A stretch of DNA of 64,000 bases from Thereva unica (GCA_949987705.1 OX465283.1:90153313-90217312); one strand, 5' to 3'. Shown: positions 9,089 to 20,873, counted from the stretch's first letter. Notes: generated by a model not told the origin, from the sequence alone. Translations and numbers: made by a program.

Positions 9089-11358
9089 GACAAGAAGTCT
9101 TGGATATTACCCTTGTTTCCCCAGATCTGCTCAACCGTGTGGAAAACTGGAGAGTATCCAGTGAACACTCTTTTTCTGACCACAGAGTCATCCTTTTTAA
9201 TATCAATATGTACCCAACTGTGAAGAAGGCCCCTGGTTACAGGAATGTCCGGAACACAGACTGGGTCATATACAGACAAGTAGTGGAAAGATCCCTCCCT
9301 GAGGATGTTCCCACCCATCCTTGGAATGCTGAAGATCTCGAACATCAAGTGACAAATCTCAGTAACCTCCTGAATAACGCATTAGAAGCAGCCTGTCCCA
9401 TTAGGAAATATGGGGGTAAAACCAAACCCCCTTGGTGGAACAGCAGACTTCTCAAACTAAGGTCTGAAAGCAGAAAGGCCTTCAATAAGGCCAAATGGTC
9501 TAATTTGGCTTCGGACTGGGACAACTACAAAAGTCGTCTCAGGGAGTTCAAATACGAACTGCGAAACTCAAAAAGGGAATCCTGGAAAACCTTTTGTGCG
9601 ACAATAGAAGGTTTTTCGGATGCCGCAAGAATGAGAAAAGTTCTCTCGAAAAGCCCAATGTGCCAAGAAATGCTGCAACAAGCAGACGGTACATGGACCA
9701 CCAGTCAGGAGTCATTGAAACTCCTACTCGATACTCACTTTCCTGGCTCAACATCTCTTGCTGCATCTGCAGAAACAGGTTTTGAGGGCCCAGCTAGCAC
9801 ACATAATTTAGGCACCATTGACAGATTGATAAACAGAGATTTACTCCTGTGGTCCATAGAAGGCTTCATGCCTTATAAAACACCGGGACCAGATGGAATT
9901 TATCCCATTGAAATTCAGAAAGTCAGTGACCTAATTCTGAATTGGCTCGCAGCCATCTATAGGAGCTCCCTTAGCCTAAGCTACATTCCAACATCCTGGA
10001 GAGTAGCGAAGGTAGCTTTCATTCCGAAAGCGGGTAAAATCTCCTACCACAATCCAAAAGACTTGAGACCTATATGTCTCACATCCTTTCTCCTCAAGAT
10101 ACTAGAAAGACTTGTGGAGATCCATGTTAAGCAAAGCATTGATAAAAAACTGCTTTCTCCCTCGCAGCATGCCTACACGAAAGGTAAATCAGTAGACACT
10201 GCTCTCCACTCTTTGGTAGCGGTGATTGAAAGATCCCTTGAATTCAAGGAATTCACGTTGGCTGCTTTCTTAGATATTGAAGGTGCTTTCAACAATGTTG
10301 AACCCTCTGCGGTCACGAGGGCACTCCAGCGTCTGAATGTTGATGGGTGCTCCAGGTCCTTTATTGATCAGTTGCTAGGGTGCAGGGTCATAAAGTCTAG
10401 CCTGGGGCTTTCGGAAGAAGTCAGACGGGTTAAAAGAGGCACACCACAAGGTGGGGTCTTATCGCCGCTCCTTTGGAATATGACAGTCAATGAAGTATTG
10501 ATAACTCTAAAGGAGTCTGGGTGCACCACGGTGGCCTATGCTGATGATATTGTGCTGGTGGTGACCGGCAAGTACATCTCAACAATAAGAGATATAATGC
10601 AACAAGCATTGAATACTCTTTCTCATTGGGCCACTACAAAGGGTCTAGGCGTCAACCCAACCAAGACTGAAGTAGTGCTCTTTACAAAGAAGCATAGACT
10701 TCCCAATTTTCCTCCTTTAAGACTCTGTAATGAAACACTGCATATAAAGGAGGATGCGAAATTTCTAGGTCTCATACTCGATAGGAAACTAACGTGGAGA
10801 CCGAATCTTATAGAAAGAGCAAATAAGGCCAAAACAGCTCTCTTCCTATGCCAGAAAACGATCGGAGTCAACTGGGGCCTTAAACCCCGCATCGTCCACT
10901 GGCTCTATACAGCCGTAATCAGACCTATACTTATGCATGGCATATCGGTATGGTGGACTGCATTACAGAAGATTACGTATCGCAAGATACTGGAAAGGGT
11001 CCAAAGAACAGCTGAGCTGTGTATCAGTGGTGCAATGAGAAGCACCCCTACAGCTGCGCTGGATGTCTTATTGCATCTTACCCCTTTGGATATACACGCC
11101 GAGCAAATGGCAGCCTGGACGGCTGCCAGGACAAAGGCTTCTCTTGGATGGACTCCATACTCATATGGCCATTCATCCATCCTTAGGAAATTCGCCACCA
11201 CTGCGAACAACCTAGATTATACTACACCTACGTGGACCTTGGAGAAAGGTTTCAATACCATCATTCCGGCCAGAGATGACTGGACAGATGGTGTTATCCC
11301 AACTGGGTCATTATGTATTTTCACAGATGGCTCAAAAATTGGGAATAATGTAGGCTCT
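9089..11358 (+). pseudogene. LOA-like ORF2, end of endonuclease, reverse transcriptase, start of RNase H
   Basis: Continues ORF2 after the frameshift. Endonuclease motif FSDHRVILF lies near the start (about 9172). Reverse transcriptase blocks follow: KTPGPDGIYPIEIQ, AAFLDIEGAFNNVE, GTPQGGVLSPLLWNM and the catalytic AYADDIVLVV (about 10538), then the thumb with KFLGLILDRKLTWR. The RNase H domain begins with FTDGSKIGNN (about 11320) and is cut after GTA GGC TCT (11350-11358), the target sequence of the RTE insertion. By chance the frame stays open into the RTE, giving one 1,512-codon chimeric frame ending at 13638. Confidence 0.85.
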
Positions 11359-13638
11359 ATACTTATAGACAGAAGGGCAGCTTCCAGTATCCTTCAAGTA
11401 AGATCCTACAGAGGTGCGAATTGTGAATCGGACCACTTCCTAGTTAAAGCTAGATTCAGATGTCGGCTGTCCACTCAAGAACAAAGAAGCAACAAAGTAA
11501 AGAAATTCGACGTTGACCGCCTCCAGGAACAGACCGTATTGGAGAGATACCAGGCAACGTTAGCAGAGAGGATAGGTCCAAGCCTAAACATAAATAATGA
11601 AGACACAATTGAGGGAAAATGGACAAGACTGAGGACGATACTGACAGATGTCACGAAGGAAACTGTAGGCTACAAACGCACTGCCAGAGCCAATGATTGG
11701 TACGACGAGGAATGTAAAACAGCTATAGAGGCCAGAAATAGAAATAGGAAAATTTACATAGAGAGACCGACGAGGAGCAAGAAACTGAAATATGAGGAAA
11801 CAAGAAGAACCGCAAAAAACATCTGCAGGAAGAAGAAAAGGCAATTCCTCAACAATTACATCCTGAGAGCAGAGGAAAACTTTGCCCGAAACAAAACCAG
11901 GGAAGCATATAAGGAAGTAAACTTCTTCAAGAAAGGCTTCAAACCCTCCTCCGGTATATGTAGAACGAAAGAAGGCACTATAGTTACAGGCAGCGAAGAT
12001 GTAAAGAAAAGATGGAAGGAATTTTTTAGCGAGCTGCTGAACGCAAACGAGAGCATCCGACACGTACCAGAACCCCGTCCACAACATAACGATGACACCA
12101 GAGAAACAAACGAACCCACTCTGGAGGAAGTACAAAGTGCCATACGACTCTTAAGAAATAACAAATCTCCAGGAATTGATAACATCCCAGCAGAGCTGAT
12201 CAAGCAAGGAGGCGAACCGCTTTCAGCAGCTATACATGAATTACTATGCTGCATATGGAGGAACGAAAAAATGCCTGAAGAATGGGAGCAAAGCATTATC
12301 TGCCCAATACACAAGAAAGGAGATAGATTCAACTGTGCAAATTACCGAGGCATATCTCTTTTAAGCACAGTGTATAAAATAATGACCAATATAATTAAGG
12401 CCAGACTGGAACCTTATGCAGAAGCCGTAATAAGTGAATACCAAGCTGGATTCAGAAGAAATAGGTCAACGATCGATCAACTTTTTTCAATAAGGCAAAT
12501 CCTCCGAAAATGCTGGGAATACAACATCGACGTGTATCAACTTTTCATCGACTTTAAACAAGCATACGACAGCATCGACAGGGAAAAAATGTATGCGACA
12601 ATGCTGGACCTAAACATACCCCTAAAGATAGTGAAACTGACTAAAATGACAATGGAAAATACAAGGTGTGCAGTCAGAATACAAGGAGAATTGACGGAGT
12701 CCTTCCCAGTCAAGCAAGGCTTAAAGCAGGGCGATGGGCTGGCACCCATGCTATTTAATCTCTGCCTTGAAGGAGTAATTCGCAAAGTAAACATTGATGC
12801 GAACGCAACCCTGCTTAACAAATCAAAACAGTTGGCAGGATATGCCGACGACATAAACTGCCTTGCCAGATCACTGTCATACCTAAGAGAAGTATTCACA
12901 GAATTAGAAGATGGAGCTAGACATATAGGGCTGCAAATAAATGCAGACAAGAGCAAGATTCTAATTCAGTCAAGGGTGGAAAGAAGAAGAAGAAACCACA
13001 ACACCACCTGGGGGGAATATAACTTCGAAAGGGTAAGCCAATTTAACTACCTGGGGTCCACAGTCAGTGAAGACAACGATGAAACGATAGACGTACAAAG
13101 AAGAATAAACGCCGCAAACAGAACATACTTCTCACTACTGCCAGTAATGAAATCCAGAGACATCCACAGAAAAACAAAAATAAGAGTCTACAAAACCATC
13201 ATACGTACAGTAGCTACGTATGGTTGTGAAGCATGGAGTATCTCCCTAAAATCCGCCGACAAGTTGGATACATTTGAGAGGAAGGTTCTCCGAAGGATAT
13301 ACGGCCCAATTAATGAAGACAATGCATGGAGAATACGCTACAATCACGAATTGTACGAATTATACAAAGAATGTAAACTTTCGACCCATGCCAAGCTACT
13401 GCGTTTACGCTGGGCCGGTCATGTCCAAAGAATGGATGACTCAAGGATACCAAAAAAATCCCTGTATCTACTACCAGATGGCAAAAGACCAGTTGGCAAA
13501 CCACGGTCAAGATGGGAAGATAATGTTAAGACCGATGCAGCGAAACTGCTCAACACGAGAAACTGGAGACAAGCTGCGGAGCAGAGAGACGTCTGGAGGA
13601 AGAAGCTGAAGGAGGCCAAGGCTCGAATTGGGCCGTAG
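11359..13638 (+). CDS. RTE-like ORF2: C-terminal endonuclease and reverse transcriptase
   Basis: An open frame of about 760 codons without stops or frameshifts. It begins in the last endonuclease block (CESDHFLVKARFR). Reverse transcriptase motifs follow: NNKSPGIDNIPAELIKQGG, QLFIDFKQAYDSI, VKQGLKQGDGLAPMLFNLCL and the catalytic GYADDINCLAR (about 12838). The C-terminus has LRWAGHVQRMDDSR and GKRPVGKPRSRWEDNV, characteristic of the RTE clade. There is no start codon of its own because the N-terminus was lost on insertion. The frame is open through from the surrounding LOA ORF2, so a fused product is conceivable but probably not meaningful. Confidence 0.9.
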   Translation: MLIDRRAASSILQVRSYRGANCESDHFLVKARFRCRLSTQEQRSNKVKKFDVDRLQEQTVLERYQATLAERIGPSLNINNEDTIEGKWTRLRTILTDVTKETVGYKRTARANDWYDEECKTAIEARNRNRKIYIERPTRSKKLKYEETRRTAKNICRKKKRQFLNNYILRAEENFARNKTREAYKEVNFFKKGFKPSSGICRTKEGTIVTGSEDVKKRWKEFFSELLNANESIRHVPEPRPQHNDDTRETNEPTLEEVQSAIRLLRNNKSPGIDNIPAELIKQGGEPLSAAIHELLCCIWRNEKMPEEWEQSIICPIHKKGDRFNCANYRGISLLSTVYKIMTNIIKARLEPYAEAVISEYQAGFRRNRSTIDQLFSIRQILRKCWEYNIDVYQLFIDFKQAYDSIDREKMYATMLDLNIPLKIVKLTKMTMENTRCAVRIQGELTESFPVKQGLKQGDGLAPMLFNLCLEGVIRKVNIDANATLLNKSKQLAGYADDINCLARSLSYLREVFTELEDGARHIGLQINADKSKILIQSRVERRRRNHNTTWGEYNFERVSQFNYLGSTVSEDNDETIDVQRRINAANRTYFSLLPVMKSRDIHRKTKIRVYKTIIRTVATYGCEAWSISLKSADKLDTFERKVLRRIYGPINEDNAWRIRYNHELYELYKECKLSTHAKLLRLRWAGHVQRMDDSRIPKKSLYLLPDGKRPVGKPRSRWEDNVKTDAAKLLNTRNWRQAAEQRDVWRKKLKEAKARIGP

Positions 13639-13654
13639 AGCCATCGAAGAAGAA
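11359..13654 (+). mobile_element. RTE-like non-LTR retrotransposon, 5' truncated
   Basis: Flanked by a 9-bp duplication, gtaggctct (11350-11358 and 13655-13663). The 3' end is a short gaagaagaa-type simple repeat (13645-13654), as is usual for RTE elements, which lack a long poly(A). The 5' end lies inside the endonuclease domain, a typical result of incomplete reverse transcription. Removing it rejoins GNNVGS to GIFSEAL in the LOA RNase H without a frame change. Confidence 0.9.
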
Positions 13655-13663
13655 GTAGGCTCT

Positions 13664-14464
13664 GGTATCTTTTCCGAGGCATTAAATATAAATACCTCTC
13701 TTCGTCTACCCGACCACTGCAGCGTCTTCCAAGCGGAAGTCACTGCGATCTGGGAGGCTCTCGAATGGCTGAAGATAAATAATATATCTCATAAGAATAT
13801 ATGTATTCTATCGGATAGCCAGGCGGCCCTCAAGGCTCTTAATTCTGTCGTCACAACATCCACGACTCTTCTGAACTGCCGCAGGTCTCTGTGTGAGACT
13901 GCCACTCAGTTTGATATAACACTGTGTTGGGTTCCTGGACACAGTGGGATTAGGGGAAACTGTAGGGCAGATGAGCTTGCTAGACAGGGAACCGAAGTGG
14001 AAAGGACACCCCACTTAACCCGAATGGGAATGCCCTTAGCCACCTATAAACTAGCTGTGAGAAAAATCAGCTTAGCTCGAGCCGGGCTGAGATGGACCAC
14101 AGCAACGGTTTGTCGCACTCTTCATGCAATGTGGCCAACTTTGGACGCAAAGCGTTCAAAATCTCTGGTTCAGTTGAACAAAAAGGAGATAAGCCACGTG
14201 GTAAGGGTGCTGACTGGTCACTGTCCCTTCGGCCCACACGCCGAAAGATTAGGACTCCCCCACAACGACTTATGTAGAAGTTGTGGTAATGAAGAAGAGG
14301 AAGAAACTGTCTCCCATCTTCTCTGTACATGTCCCGCCCTAGCAAGGAAAAGAGGGACTCTACTTGGCTCACCTTTCCTTGACGGATTGAGCGAGCTGCA
14401 AAATATTGGTGTCTCTAGACTCTGTCGCTTTATTAAAAGCTCAAAATGGCTTGAAATGGCCTGA
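13664..14464 (+). pseudogene. LOA-like ORF2, RNase H and C-terminus
   Basis: Resumes the RNase H domain interrupted by the RTE: FQAEVTAIWEALEWL with the catalytic glutamate, ICILSDSQAALKAL with an aspartate, and WVPGHSGIRGNCRADELARQ near the end of the domain. A C-terminal zinc-finger-like region (CRSCGNEEEEETVSHLLCTC, about 14272-14331) and the stop at 14462-14464 follow. RNase H removes template RNA during cDNA synthesis. The segment is intact. Confidence 0.85.
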
Positions 14465-14545
14465 ACTATGTCCCAATACCAGAATGGCATCACAATGGGC
14501 CCAATGGCGTGCCTAAGTGGGCTCCCTGGTGGGGGCAGCCATTTC

Positions 14546-14560
14546 AACCTAACCTAACCT
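14546..14560 (+). repeat. LOA 3' tail of (AACCT)3
   Basis: Three copies of aacct end the LOA element directly before the right target duplication. This is the complement register of the insect telomeric repeat TTAGG. Confidence 0.8.
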
Positions 14561-14567
14561 ACTATTT

Positions 14568-15556
14568 CCGAACAAATCTCGGGATTTTTGTCGTCCAATC
14601 CTGAGTGTGAAATCATCGTTGCGGGTGATTTCAATGTTCACAACGTTAAATGGCTGACTTACTCAAATGGCACCAGTATTTCTGGCAAGGACGTCGAGCT
14701 CTTTGCAGACATCAATAACTTGCATCAAATTGTGGATCATCCCACAAGAGTCCCTGATGTTGCTGATCAAGGAAGATATCTCCTTGATCTTTTTCTAACT
14801 TCTCATCCAGCGCGTTACTCCGTCGAAGTTGATTCACCTCTCGGCAATTCAGACCACTGCCTAATCAGTGCTAACTTCCCATTCGAATTTCCCACCCCTC
14901 CCAAACCAGTTCGAAGAACTGTATGGCATTATGGGAAGGCCAATTGGCTGGGGCTTATTAATTTCTTCCAGTCTACAGACTGGAACCTGTGTTTCCGGAA
15001 TAGAAACGCCAACTCTGCCGCTATCCGTATCACCCGGATCATACAGGCAGGAATGCATTTGTTCATTCCCCATTCTACCAAATCTGTGAAGCCTAGGCCC
15101 AACAGATGGTTTAATCAGGAGTGTATGAATGCAATCAAAACTAAAGAAGCCGCCTTCCGAGCGTACAAGAGCTTCCCGAGTGAATCGCTCCGTTTAGAAT
15201 ACATACAACAAAGAAATTCTTGTAAAACCGCCATCAAAAAAGTCAAAACCTTATTTGACAACAAATTGAGAAGTAAACTCCTAAATGCAACCTCCGGTAG
15301 CAAAAACTTCTGGTCCTTGGTAAGTTCCATCAAGAAGAATTTCACTACAACTTCAACCCCTTCCTTTATTCACAATGAGAAGATAATAGCAGACAGCAAA
15401 TCCAAGGCCAATTTATTAGCATCTATGTTCGCTTCGAATTCTTCTTTACCCGAAACTGATGTGCTACCCCCTGTTTCCGAGCGTAACGCCCATTCAATGG
15501 ACAGGTTTTTTTTTCAGGACTCGCGAGGTGTACAGGTGCCTCAAAGAGCTCGATGA
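14568..15556 (+). pseudogene. CR1-like ORF2, rest of endonuclease and linker
   Basis: This resumes the endonuclease cut at 6829: IIVAGDFNVHNVKW with the catalytic Asp/Asn, LLDLFLTSH, and GNSDHCLISANF with the terminal SDH motif. A helical, basic linker to the reverse transcriptase follows (WFNQECMNAIKTKEAAF). The frame is lost at a run of nine T (15506-15514). After it, the other frame continues correctly with TREVYRCLKELDDNKSTGPDN. The residues from about 15515 to the stop at 15556 are therefore a frameshift artefact. Confidence 0.85.
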
Positions 15557-17078
15557 CAACAAATCCACTGGACCCGATAATATACCCCCTATCGTCTTAA
15601 AACAATGCGCCTCACCTTTGGCTAAACCTCTGCGCAAATTATTTTCCCTGTCATATTTCTCCGGAGTTTATCCCGACTCTTGGAAACTTGCCCATGTTCA
15701 GCCCATACCGAAAAAAGGTGATTCCAGCGATCCCTCCAACTACCGCCCAATAGCAATTACTTCTATTCTCTCCAAAACCATGGAGACGATCATCAACAAA
15801 AAGCTTATGGGATATCTAGAATCCAACCTACTCATAAACGACAGACAGTATGGCTTCCGACAAAAAAGATCCACTGGCGATCTTTTAGTCTGTCTTACAG
15901 AACACCTCAGCCGTAGTCTTCATGAATCCGGTGAGTCTAGTCTGGTTGCTCTGGATATCTCCAAGGCTTTCGATAGAGTTTGGCACACAGCCCTGTTAGC
16001 TAAACTCAAAGCTATTGGAGTTGACTCACTTCTACAGAAGTGGATTGAGAGTTTCCTTTTTGGCCGTTCAATCAAAGTAGTATTGGATGGCGTCAAATCC
16101 GCATCCCACCCGATCTCTGCGGGGGTCCCCCAGGGGTCAATTTTATCACCGGCCCTATTTCTCATATTTATAAATGACCTTCTTTCAATCCCCTCCAACC
16201 CACTCCTCAGCTTCGCTGACGACGGTACTCTACGTTACTCGTACAGCTTCGATACAAGACAGACTCATGCCAGATCCTGTCTTGATGATCGCGAACTAAT
16301 GTCCAAGTCGATTATAAATGACATTAAGCTGATTCTAGAGTGGGGAAAGAAGAATCGTGTTGAATTCAACCCCGACAAAACCAAGTACTGTCTTATCTCC
16401 AAAAAGAAGTTCAACACCTCACCATCCTTGAAAGTGGATGACGTGGTACTAAAGGCCGACCCATCCCTACACATCTTAGGCGTGACTTTAGCCAAAGACT
16501 TGCGATGGAATGACCACATATTCCAAATCGCCAAACAAGGATCTCAGTGCTTGGGATTTCTTAAGAGGTGCAAGTTCCTCCTCCAGCCATCGGCCCGTGC
16601 TGTTATTTATAAATCCTACATTCGGCCTCTTCTCGAATATAACTCCCTCGTTTGGGGCGGCGCCCCAATAACCACCTTGGCATGGTAAGATAAGGTGCAA
16701 AAAAGGGCGCTCAAGTTAATTGATGACGACACCGCCTGCTCCACCATCGACCCCCTGAGCCACCGTAGGAATGTAGCAGCACTGACAAAATTTTATCGAT
16801 ACTATCATAGTGACTGTTCCTCCGAGTTAAACGCTCTTTTGCCTCCACGGCAATCTTATACCCGCAACACCAGATTAGCCCACTCGTCTCATTCCCTTCA
16901 CCTGCAACTACCCTTTTCACGCACTCAACAAGATATGAATTCGTTTGTTAATAGAACAACTCGGCTGTGGAATAACCTCTCGCAGTCAGTATTCCCGAAC
17001 TCCTACAACATCCAAGAGTTCAAACGCAGGGTTCATCACCACCTTCTTCAATACCCCCCCGTACCTTTTAATCCTTAA
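15515..17078 (+). pseudogene. CR1-like ORF2, reverse transcriptase and C-terminus, one in-frame stop
   Basis: Reverse transcriptase blocks in order: KSTGPDNIPPIVLKQ, VQPIPKKGDSSDPSNYRPI, YGFRQKRST, VALDISKAFDRVWH, SAGVPQGSILSPALFLIFIN and the active-site box LSFADDGTLRYS (about 16210). The thumb shows LHILGVTLAKDLRWNDH. A TAA at 16686-16688 interrupts the frame between TLAW and DKVQKRALKL. Both sides are in the same frame, so this is a simple nonsense change. The C-terminal part (to 17078) has RTTRLWNNLSQSVFP, common at the end of such elements. Confidence 0.85.
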
Positions 17079-18800
17079 CCTATGCCCCCCCCTCATCCCT
17101 CCCCCGTACTAAGCTTACTGCTAGACATTGCACCATGACGTGACAAATGACATGACGGACTAGTAGTACAAAGGGTGACTCCTGAGCTTAGCACTGCCAC
17201 ATAAAAAAAAAACCAAGGAAGAACAAAGAGGTGTGCCACCGCGAGGAAAGACTAAGCGGCTTAAGGCACCCTATCAGTTGACCGGTGAAGCCGGCGAGAT
17301 GCCTTCTTAGGGCTACTCACTTTAAGTAGACACACAGGAGCATGGTTCCCCGCGGAGAGAACATGCACACCTCTCAACCTTCAGCACTTACCAGCTTTGA
17401 GTCAACCGAGAAGAGTGGCAAGCACCATTCCCTTCGACCGACTCTACATTTTCAGAATCTCACCCCGCTCGCAGCAACTCGCATGACTGGGACGAAGATA
17501 AGAAGAGAGTTTAGAAGCTTCCATTGAATGCTAATGATCCCTGATTGGCAGCCACGACGGATCAGCAACGTAGACAGCTGAAATTCCGGAAGGCTGGTCA
17601 ATCAGAAGATCCCTACGGGACCGCATTAATGAAGGACGACCGACTTACCGCGCTGGCAGGCAGTATACTGCCTGTTACCAGGATCTATGCAAGCCGATCG
17701 CCTCCCCATTAACTAGGCCATACTAATGAGGAAAAGGTAAACAAGGAAAATGAGCGATATTGCTTCGTCCATGGAAGAGACAACCAGCTGGTGATACCTC
17801 CGCGCAAGCCATGTGAACATCAGCCAGACAAGCGAAAGGCCCCTCACTGATTGCCCCACAAGAGTTGTCGCACTAGCAAGCGAAGGCGCTTGGTACTAGG
17901 ATCAGACCAACTCACATGAACGAGCAAGGTAGAAAATTGGAAGCTGCCGCAAAAAGAAGTTATTGAACCATACGTTCAGAGAAAATGAAATAAGAGTTAT
18001 AGGCCGTTAAGGCTAAGCAGAAAAGGAAACAGCTGTAGGGGAGATGATACCGCGGCAGGTACCAAAACCCATACCCAAATAACCGGAGGGACTTGGAATG
18101 AGAAGGAGGGACTAATATTGAAAAAAGTCCATTACCGGTCTCTCTCGATGGCCGATGCCACAAAAAGGAGACTATATATATATCGGTCTTACGATTGAGG
18201 AATACTGACTTAAAGAAAGAAAATTAGCTCGGATTGGGAAACCTTCCAAAGGAAGAAGAAAATCAAAATTGCCGAATACGAAAAGGTAACGTCAACAAGT
18301 GACTAACACGATACGGTAGACTAGAAGAAACTAGCCTTCGTTGGGCGCCATTTTTGTAAAAAACGGGCGCCGGTAATAAAATTGACAAACTGAGTTGCCA
18401 TACGTTGGGCGCCATTTTTGTAACTGTCGGGAGGTTGGTTGAGCTTATGCTCGAAGAAAAGCGGAGGTATCTCTTTGCCACAAGGGGCCGTAAACTTGTT
18501 ACAAAAAGAAAGAGAGGGGTAGAGATCACTAAGGACCAAAAGTGTGGCTGGACGAGGTCCAAAGGAAGGGATATCGCCGAGAAAAACTTGTTTGCCTCCA
18601 CTACACCTGGCTTGGGCACGTCTAGCGATGCTCTAGCTAGCTCGCCGGATGGGGGGGGGGGGGTTCGTAGTGTAGGGAGCCAATGAAAGGGGGTGGCAGT
18701 TTGAAACAAACTAACTAATATCACGTGCCGATACGGACTAGCCGAAAAAATACTATATGCATCAAGGGGCGATAGGGTGACCCGTCCGGGGCCATCGAGA
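17079..18800. other. Unassigned GC-richer noncoding DNA downstream of the CR1-like element
   Basis: It begins as the element's 3' UTR, with an A-run at 17203-17212 as a possible end. Beyond that no protein was recognised. The block cgttgggcgccattttt occurs twice, at 18339 and 18403, and a G-run lies near 18650-18663. Short blocks are shared with 5341-5660. Confidence 0.5.
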
Positions 18801-20873
18801 GAGCTTAATGGGGGTTCGGAGTCGCAGCCATGCGAGCGGATGCGGTCAGGGATGAAATGCTGAAAAAAAACTTAAATAGTACGGGTACTTACATATGGTG
18901 CGAGGCACACAGCCTCCCCGCAGGTCCCCATGCTCCGGTCCTCCCACGTTACTTACATCTTGCTAAAAGTGGTCTTGATATTAAGAAAAGAAATCATGCG
19001 AAAGAGAGCAAAACAAAAAGAGTGTATGGCGGAACAACAAAAAAAAATACAAAAAAACCTATTACATTTTGTTTTTGTTTTATTATTATTTCATTCCTTA
19101 AATTCTAGAGATGCTCTTTATTAACAAATTCTGACAAGCAAAAAAAAAAATATAGATAATGCGTCTAAAACTGAATTGGGTATGGTTCCATATCCTTATA
19201 ATATATATGTATAAATAGTATATATAGAAATAAAAAAAATTACGCATTAGGGAAACTGTTAAAGATTACTGCACTACATACTGTAAGTATACATGTACGA
19301 AGAATAAATGATTAAGCCAGATTAATACATTAATTAAAAAAAAATTTTTAGAAAAATAAATTGTCTTCGTGTATATTTTTTTCTTTTCCCCTTTTTTTTT
19401 CTTTTTTTATTTTTTTACATAATATAATAAACCAGTACAAATTTTCAATGCCCTTACTAAGAGGTCAAAAAAAAAAGAAAAAAAATTTACAAAATTCAAC
19501 ACATTTGTTTACAGTCCAGGGGCAAACCCCGGTTATTTTTTGTTTCTTTTTGTTTTTTATAACTTATTAGGAATGTATTTCTTACATCACTACTATATAA
19601 AAAAATGTGAAAAATAAAAAAACAGTTCATTTTTAATTTTTTGTTTCCTTTTTTTGGAATATTCTCTTATTTAAGTTATTTACGGAAAAAAAATTAAACG
19701 AGAAAATCTCTTACCAGGGATAATAATAGGTCCAGTAGTTCCTTAGGATAAATAGTGAATTATTTTATATATTTGAATGACCTCCATTACTACCAGCAAT
19801 AACAATTATATTAGGGGGTACATTACCGCTTTCACTAATAGGAACATCCTTGTATTTTATAATTTACGACGGATTTCTTATTACGTGGTTATTTATTATA
19901 ATCCACAGGTTCAATTTCGGTCATTTCTCTTCCCTTCTCTTTTTTTTCCATTTAATATTATTTAATGTTAAAACTTTTTCGTTTCGGGGTTTTTTTTTCT
20001 TTTTATATTATTATAAACCTTTTTCCTTCTTGTTTTATTGTTTTTTTTTCTTATCACATAATCATTTTTTTTGGTTCTTTAAAAAAAATCGAGCATCTCA
20101 GAACTAGTTTCTACATGACTTTTACGATTTATATTTAGTAAAATATCACCATAAAAACTTTAGAAAAAAACACTCTTCAAATGATCTTCACTGTTTTTTT
20201 TTCTTTTTGGGAATAAAATTCTAATTCGGTTTTTTTTCTTTTTTAAGTAAATAAAACTAAAAAAATTCTTTTTAATCTTTTCCTTCTTCACAAAAGTCTT
20301 CACTAAAGCCGACGGCAAAGTGTCCTGCCTCCGCCATCTTTTCTTTTTTTTTCTCCCACTGGTTTTTTTTTGTTCCGGCGCAAAACAAGCACCTTGCTTC
20401 GCCGCCGACTAGCACACCATCATTACATTAAATCAACCCGGCGCACACCGATCATCCAGGTCAAGCACAATTACAGTATCTCAACCCGATGCAATCGACA
20501 CGATTTTAGGAAATATTCCAAAATGAAAAAAAATCGCGTCATTGAGCGGAGAGGCACTCACAAAAATTTCAAAGGTGTCAGCCCGTCTCGCGTCCTGAAC
20601 AGACTGCCATCAATCCACGCATATCGTCCCGAATCTATAGCCCCACAAAACCTTTGTTTTTTCCAAGACCCTCTCAACTACAGGCCATGCAGTTTTATCT
20701 GGCACTAATACAACCATAGCTGAGAATAGTCCCAAAATTTGACAGTTGCTGAGAATTTAATGGCGCAGAGTACGTTCGCGAGTGTTTTCGTTATAGTTTT
20801 GTGGTAAAAAGTGGTAAATTATTGAAATTTATCGCTTTAAACCATACAAGGATTAGTGATTTAATAAAAAAAA
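18801..20873. other. Unassigned, very AT-rich DNA
   Basis: Long A and T runs, and no coding region, terminal repeats or RNA gene recognised. 20280-20500 is GC-richer but its frames match nothing known to me. Confidence 0.5.

Larger units (their letters stand above)
6830..14559 (+). mobile_element. LOA-like non-LTR retrotransposon, split by RTE
   Basis: It is flanked by the 8-bp duplication tactattt (6822-6829 and 14560-14567) and ends in a short tail, aacct repeated three times (14546-14560). It has two overlapping ORFs: ORF1 with a DUF4780-type domain, and ORF2 with endonuclease, reverse transcriptase and RNase H, the architecture of the LOA/Loner group within the I superfamily. The left junction holds a second partial copy of the target (actattt, 6830-6836), so the first element base is 6830 or 6837. 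An RTE element interrupts the RNase H at 11359-13654. A frameshift near 9086 makes this copy inactive. Confidence 0.8.
6370..17212 (+). mobile_element. CR1/L2-like non-LTR retrotransposon, split by an LOA element
   Basis: The endonuclease N-terminus (6379-6829) and the remaining endonuclease plus reverse transcriptase (14568-17078) form one ORF2 interrupted by a 7.7-kb insertion. Removing 6830-14567 joins act att t to cc gaa caa in the same frame, so the two halves are one gene. The reverse transcriptase has the CR1/L2-type pattern SAGVPQGSILSPALFLIFIN and FADDGTL. A 3' tail may be the A-run at 17203-17212. The exact 5' end and clade were not determined. The copy is dead through at least one frameshift and one stop. 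Confidence 0.75.

Noticed and set aside
14546..14560. Telomere
   Set aside because: Only three aacct units at an internal transposon end with a TSD; not a telomeric array.
19780..19880. Mitochondrial-like (NUMT) sequence
   Set aside because: A few words look mitochondrial, but no continuous reading of a mitochondrial gene could be made.
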